DNA of 64,000 nt from UBA6183 sp943372215 (GTDB lineage Bacteria; Bacteroidota; Bacteroidia; UKL13-3): assembly GCA_943372215.1 (NCBI GenBank), contig CALRXU020000006.1:159222-223221 (forward strand), given 5' to 3'. Shown here one piece after another: positions 61,088 to 64,000 of this stretch. How positions within the stretch are numbered: position 1 is the stretch's first letter; each line of letters opens with the position of its first letter. The notes under the pieces are model-generated. The model worked only from the letters and a program-made list of their open reading frames with translations. It was not told the origin of the DNA and did no database searches. Made by a program: the position numbers and the translations under genes.

Positions 61088-61897
61088 CTATTGGTTATTA
61101 TTTTTTTTACAAACTATTTGATTCTTATATTTCACGTTGATGTTGCTGTAAGTTTCCCATCCCACTCGGTTCATCGCTTCTTTGTAAAACAGCAACAAGC
61201 GTTTAAATTTATCTTCTACGTCATTTGCGTCACCAAAAAATATGGTTTGACTCCCAATGGTGGGAATCAATTCCAACTCTCCTTCGGCTGTAACAAATAT
61301 CTGTTCTATCTGCGCGTTCCAAAAAGTATCTTTATCAACATATGTTGCTATCTTAAATAAGTCTTTGCCAGTGCTGCTTTGCGCGCTGTCTCTCCCTGCT
61401 CCGTGTTCAAAAATATACCCTGTTGCTACCGGTACATGCGCTGTATAATCAGGGGATAGCGGCATTTTTAAGCCATCTTCATCTAGGTAATAACTCTCGT
61501 TAAAGGCGTTCATCACGCGTAAAATAGGCCTGCGTTGGGTGATGTGGATATTAAGGCTACCGTTCATATCTGTATACACTTCGGCTGTTTTTATCATGGA
61601 ATTGTTACGAAGTTTTTTTTCCAGCCAGGGAATGTTAATGCTATTCAGGTTCAACCCCAATATCTTTTTTTCATTGCCATCTTTCCTAATTTGTTTCAAT
61701 ACCATTTCCCTGTCTACAAAATTTGCGGTCTCGTTATCGGGTTCAATATGCACCTGAATGGCGGTACAAACGGTTTGTTGTTCTTGCTTATTGATAAATG
61801 CAAGACTGGCCAATAAGCCAACCACCAATGAAGTCCACAAGGTGATTAATCCGATTTTTTTCAGCCGCCTTAAAAAAAGTTGTTTATCAAAAGCCAT
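61088..61897 (-). CDS. ftsQ: Cell division protein FtsQ
   Basis: Bitopic inner-membrane divisome protein. 269 residues with a short basic cytoplasmic start, one transmembrane helix (~12-33, KIGLITLWTSLVVGLLASLA), a POTRA-like domain (~45-120, LNLNSINIPWLEKKLRNNSM then AEVYTDMNGSLNIHITQRRP) and the beta domain (YYLDEDGLKMPLSP onward). The sequence is divergent, as usual for Bacteroidota, but position between murC and ftsA and the RRPILRV/YLDEDG elements identify it. Eight bases separate it from murC. Confidence 0.92.
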   Translation of the reverse strand: MAFDKQLFLRRLKKIGLITLWTSLVVGLLASLAFINKQEQQTVCTAIQVHIEPDNETANFVDREMVLKQIRKDGNEKKILGLNLNSINIPWLEKKLRNNSMIKTAEVYTDMNGSLNIHITQRRPILRVMNAFNESYYLDEDGLKMPLSPDYTAHVPVATGYIFEHGAGRDSAQSSTGKDLFKIATYVDKDTFWNAQIEQIFVTAEGELELIPTIGSQTIFFGDANDVEDKFKRLLLFYKEAMNRVGWETYSNINVKYKNQIVCKKNNNQ

Positions 61898-61905
61898 TGG
61901 TTGTG

Positions 61906-63306
61906 TTATAGTCGGTTTAAAAGCTGTTGTTTAATGGGCTCAACTAGGGTGTCAATATCTCCGGCTCCCAGTGTAAGCAATACCTCAATTTGTTTTTGTT
62001 GAAGCAACTCCAATACGTCCTCTTTTTTACAAATACGTTTATTACTTAACGTCATTTTGTTCAAAACAATATCAGCGGTAACGCCTTCAATAGGCAATTC
62101 TCTTGCGGGGTAAATATCCAACAACAACACATCATCCGCCAATGAAAGGCTTTCTGCAAAACCATCTACAAAATCCCTGGTTCGTGTAAACAAATGGGGT
62201 TGGAAAATAACGGTTACTTTTTTGTTGGGATACATTTTTTTAACTGAACCAATGGTGGCAGAAAGCTCTGTTGGGTGATGTGCGTAATCATCTATATAAA
62301 TCAAATGAGGCGTTTTAATTTGATATTCGAACCTGCGTTTTACGCCATTAAATGAGGCCAATGCCAGCCTTAATTCTTCTGGTGTAACACCTGCTACAAG
62401 AGCCGCAGCACTGGCAGCCACAGCATTTTCTACATTATGTAAACCTGGTATGCCAAGATGTAGTCCAGTTAATACCAAGTTTTCCGTATGCAAATCAAAA
62501 TAATACTTGTCTCCTTCAATCTGAATATGGTCTGCGTAAACATCAGCTGGTTCAAGTATGCTGTACGACTTTACCCTTGCTTTGCCATGATGTGCAAACA
62601 TCTCCTCATAAAGTTCAAGTTCTTTTTTAATAAACAAGTGTTCTTGTACTTGCGCGCCATAATCAGCAAACGATTTTTTAAGGGCCTCATGTTCACCATA
62701 AATATCCAAGTGGTCGGCATCTGTAGAAGTAATGATGCCAATTTTAGGATGCAAGGTTAAGAAGGAACGATCAAACTCGTCAGCTTCAACCACCATAAGC
62801 TGTTCCTGCGTTTTAGCTGATGTTTGCTTGTGCAATAACAGGTTAGTGTTGTAGTTGGTTGATATTCCACCCAAAAAGGCTGCGCAATCCTGAGCGCTTT
62901 GTTTAAAAATATGGGCCAATAATGTTGATGTGGTGGTTTTGCCATGGGTACCTGCTACGCCAACGGTTTTATAAGCATCGGTAATAATACCCAACACTTG
63001 CGATCGTTTTAGTAAGGTAAATTCGTTTTGCTGAAACCAGGTTAGCTCTTCCATGTTTTTAGGTACAGCAGGAGTAATTACCACAAGGAGGTGTTCTTTA
63101 TTAAATCCCATATTGGCCAGCTCACTACCCATATCGTGATAATGGATGGGTATCCCTTCTTTTACAAGAGCTTTGGTAAGTTCTGTTTCTGTTTTGTCAT
63201 AACCTGAAACAGGGATATTTAGGGTGTGAAAGTAGCGTGCAATGGCACTCATACCAATACCACCAATACCTAAAAAATATACTTGTTTAATCTTGTTAAA
63301 GTCCAT
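61906..63306 (-). CDS. murC: UDP-N-acetylmuramate--L-alanine ligase
   Basis: Adds L-Ala to UDP-MurNAc in cytoplasmic peptidoglycan precursor synthesis. 466 residues, full length. N-terminal Rossmann-type UDP-binding motif YFLGIGGIGMSAIARY (~10-25), ATP-binding GVAGTHGKTTT (~116-126), central domain with DADHLDIYGEH and LHNVENAVAASAAAL, and C-terminal domain with VTVIFQPHLFTRTRDF and LGAGDIDTL. It is 37 bases after murG and 8 before ftsQ. Confidence 0.97.
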   Translation of the reverse strand: MDFNKIKQVYFLGIGGIGMSAIARYFHTLNIPVSGYDKTETELTKALVKEGIPIHYHDMGSELANMGFNKEHLLVVITPAVPKNMEELTWFQQNEFTLLKRSQVLGIITDAYKTVGVAGTHGKTTTSTLLAHIFKQSAQDCAAFLGGISTNYNTNLLLHKQTSAKTQEQLMVVEADEFDRSFLTLHPKIGIITSTDADHLDIYGEHEALKKSFADYGAQVQEHLFIKKELELYEEMFAHHGKARVKSYSILEPADVYADHIQIEGDKYYFDLHTENLVLTGLHLGIPGLHNVENAVAASAAALVAGVTPEELRLALASFNGVKRRFEYQIKTPHLIYIDDYAHHPTELSATIGSVKKMYPNKKVTVIFQPHLFTRTRDFVDGFAESLSLADDVLLLDIYPARELPIEGVTADIVLNKMTLSNKRICKKEDVLELLQQKQIEVLLTLGAGDIDTLVEPIKQQLLNRL

Positions 63307-63343
63307 AAGTCTACATTAAAACGGGTTTTCTTTTTGCCCGAGT

Positions 63344-64000
63344 TTATTCATGTTCTTCTATTAGCCTCAATACTTCTGTTACAATTCGATCAGCTGCATC
63401 AGGAATAGCAAAAGAGGCAATATTGTTTTTAAGTTGCGCCTGTCTGGCTTCATGTGCCAGTAACTTTAGGCATTCATTTGCTAGGTTCTCTTTGGCATCT
63501 GCATCCTTTACCAAAATGGCGGCTTCCCTTTCAACCAAGGCCAACGCATTTTTTGTTTGATGATCTTCCGCAACATGCGGGGAAGGCACCAGAATAACAG
63601 GTTTTTGCACCGTGGCCAATTCAGCAATAGTTAAAGCCCCTGCCCTAGAAACAACCATATCAGCAATGGCATAAGCCAAATTCATTTCATAAATAAAAGG
63701 CAAAGAAACCACATGCTTGCCATGGGGTGCTGGTGTAAAGTTTTTGCCAGTTTGCCACAATAGTTGTATTCCCGCTTCTTCAAAAAGAGGAAGTGCAGCC
63801 TCAATGCATTGGTTGATGGTTCTTGCCCCTAAGCTGCCTCCAACTACCAATACTGTTTTTTTTGTTGGGTCAAGTTTAAAATGGTCAAACCCTTGTTGCC
63901 TTAATTCGTTAACGGCCATTAAATCCTGCCTGATAGGATTGCCGGTTTTAACCAGTTTGCGTTCAGGAAAAAATTGCCTCATATTATCGTAAGCTACGCA
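63344..64000 (-). CDS. murG: Undecaprenyldiphospho-muramoylpentapeptide beta-N-acetylglucosaminyltransferase, 5' end outside window
   Basis: GT28-family enzyme that adds GlcNAc to lipid I on the inner face of the membrane to give lipid II. The C-terminal 218 residues are present and the frame stays open upstream of the internal Met at 63982 (CVAYDN before MRQFFP), so the gene continues past base 64000. Visible are KLVKTGNPIRQDL, the UDP-GlcNAc-domain loop LVVGGSLGARTINQ, ISRAGALT-type segment MVVSRAGALTIAEL and KPVILVPSPHVAEDHQTKNA, as in MurG. It is the first gene seen of the cluster. Confidence 0.95.
   Translation of the reverse strand, partial: CVAYDNMRQFFPERKLVKTGNPIRQDLMAVNELRQQGFDHFKLDPTKKTVLVVGGSLGARTINQCIEAALPLFEEAGIQLLWQTGKNFTPAPHGKHVVSLPFIYEMNLAYAIADMVVSRAGALTIAELATVQKPVILVPSPHVAEDHQTKNALALVEREAAILVKDADAKENLANECLKLLAHEARQAQLKNNIASFAIPDAADRIVTEVLRLIEEHE

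Overview
The window looks like a chromosomal segment of a Bacteroidota bacterium, probably of the Chitinophagales/Sphingobacteriales type. The evidence is five very large secreted or surface proteins ending in type IX secretion (T9SS) sorting domains, TAnnTTTG-type -7 promoter boxes, an FtsZ with a long acidic linker and the Bacteroidota-type C-terminal tail, and a murG-murC-ftsQ-ftsA-ftsZ order in the division cluster. No rRNA, tRNA, CRISPR array, insertion sequence or integrase was recognised.

Layout. 1-12 kb: the 5' part of a Glu/Leu/Phe/Val dehydrogenase, then a 3,528-residue T9SS surface protein made of nested repeats, preceded by a short ORF resembling its N-terminus. 12-17 kb: housekeeping genes (anmK, a Tat-type class V aminotransferase, a PH-like membrane protein, a TrpF-fold protein without its catalytic residues, an alkyltransferase-like protein with Ala in place of Cys, an alpha/beta hydrolase). 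17-25.4 kb: a probable operon of four near-identical lipoproteins plus a 1,837-residue heparinase-like T9SS protein. 25.4-42 kb: an accessory region. 42-46 kb: comM, a DUF255 thioredoxin-fold protein and a small secreted protein. 46-57 kb: two more T9SS giants. 57-64 kb: a caspase-fold-like protein and the division/peptidoglycan cluster.

The most unusual part is 25.4-42 kb. The last 60-100 bp of comM recur four times in this interval (25424, 28783, 30858, 33274), always in the same orientation as the real comM tail at 42039. They divide the interval into four blocks: (A) a CoiA-like nuclease and a caspase-like peptidase, (B) a membrane protein and a lipoprotein, (C) a YadA-head/S74/T9SS protein, (D) a 2,839-residue FG-GAP/TIG/Ig T9SS protein. 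The relics differ from the real tail mostly at synonymous sites, and one also carries a decayed copy of the promoter and start codon of the block D gene. I infer stepwise accretion of gene blocks behind comM, each bringing its own comM 3' end, as with integration at a gene's 3' end. The recombinase is not in this window.

A second unusual feature is a shared promoter architecture. Two copies of an A-tract plus GRGTATTT motif, 22 bp apart, lie 37-38 bp upstream of a TAnnTTTG box before both the lipoprotein operon and the block C surface protein. A looser version precedes block B. This suggests one regulator controlling several surface-protein loci.
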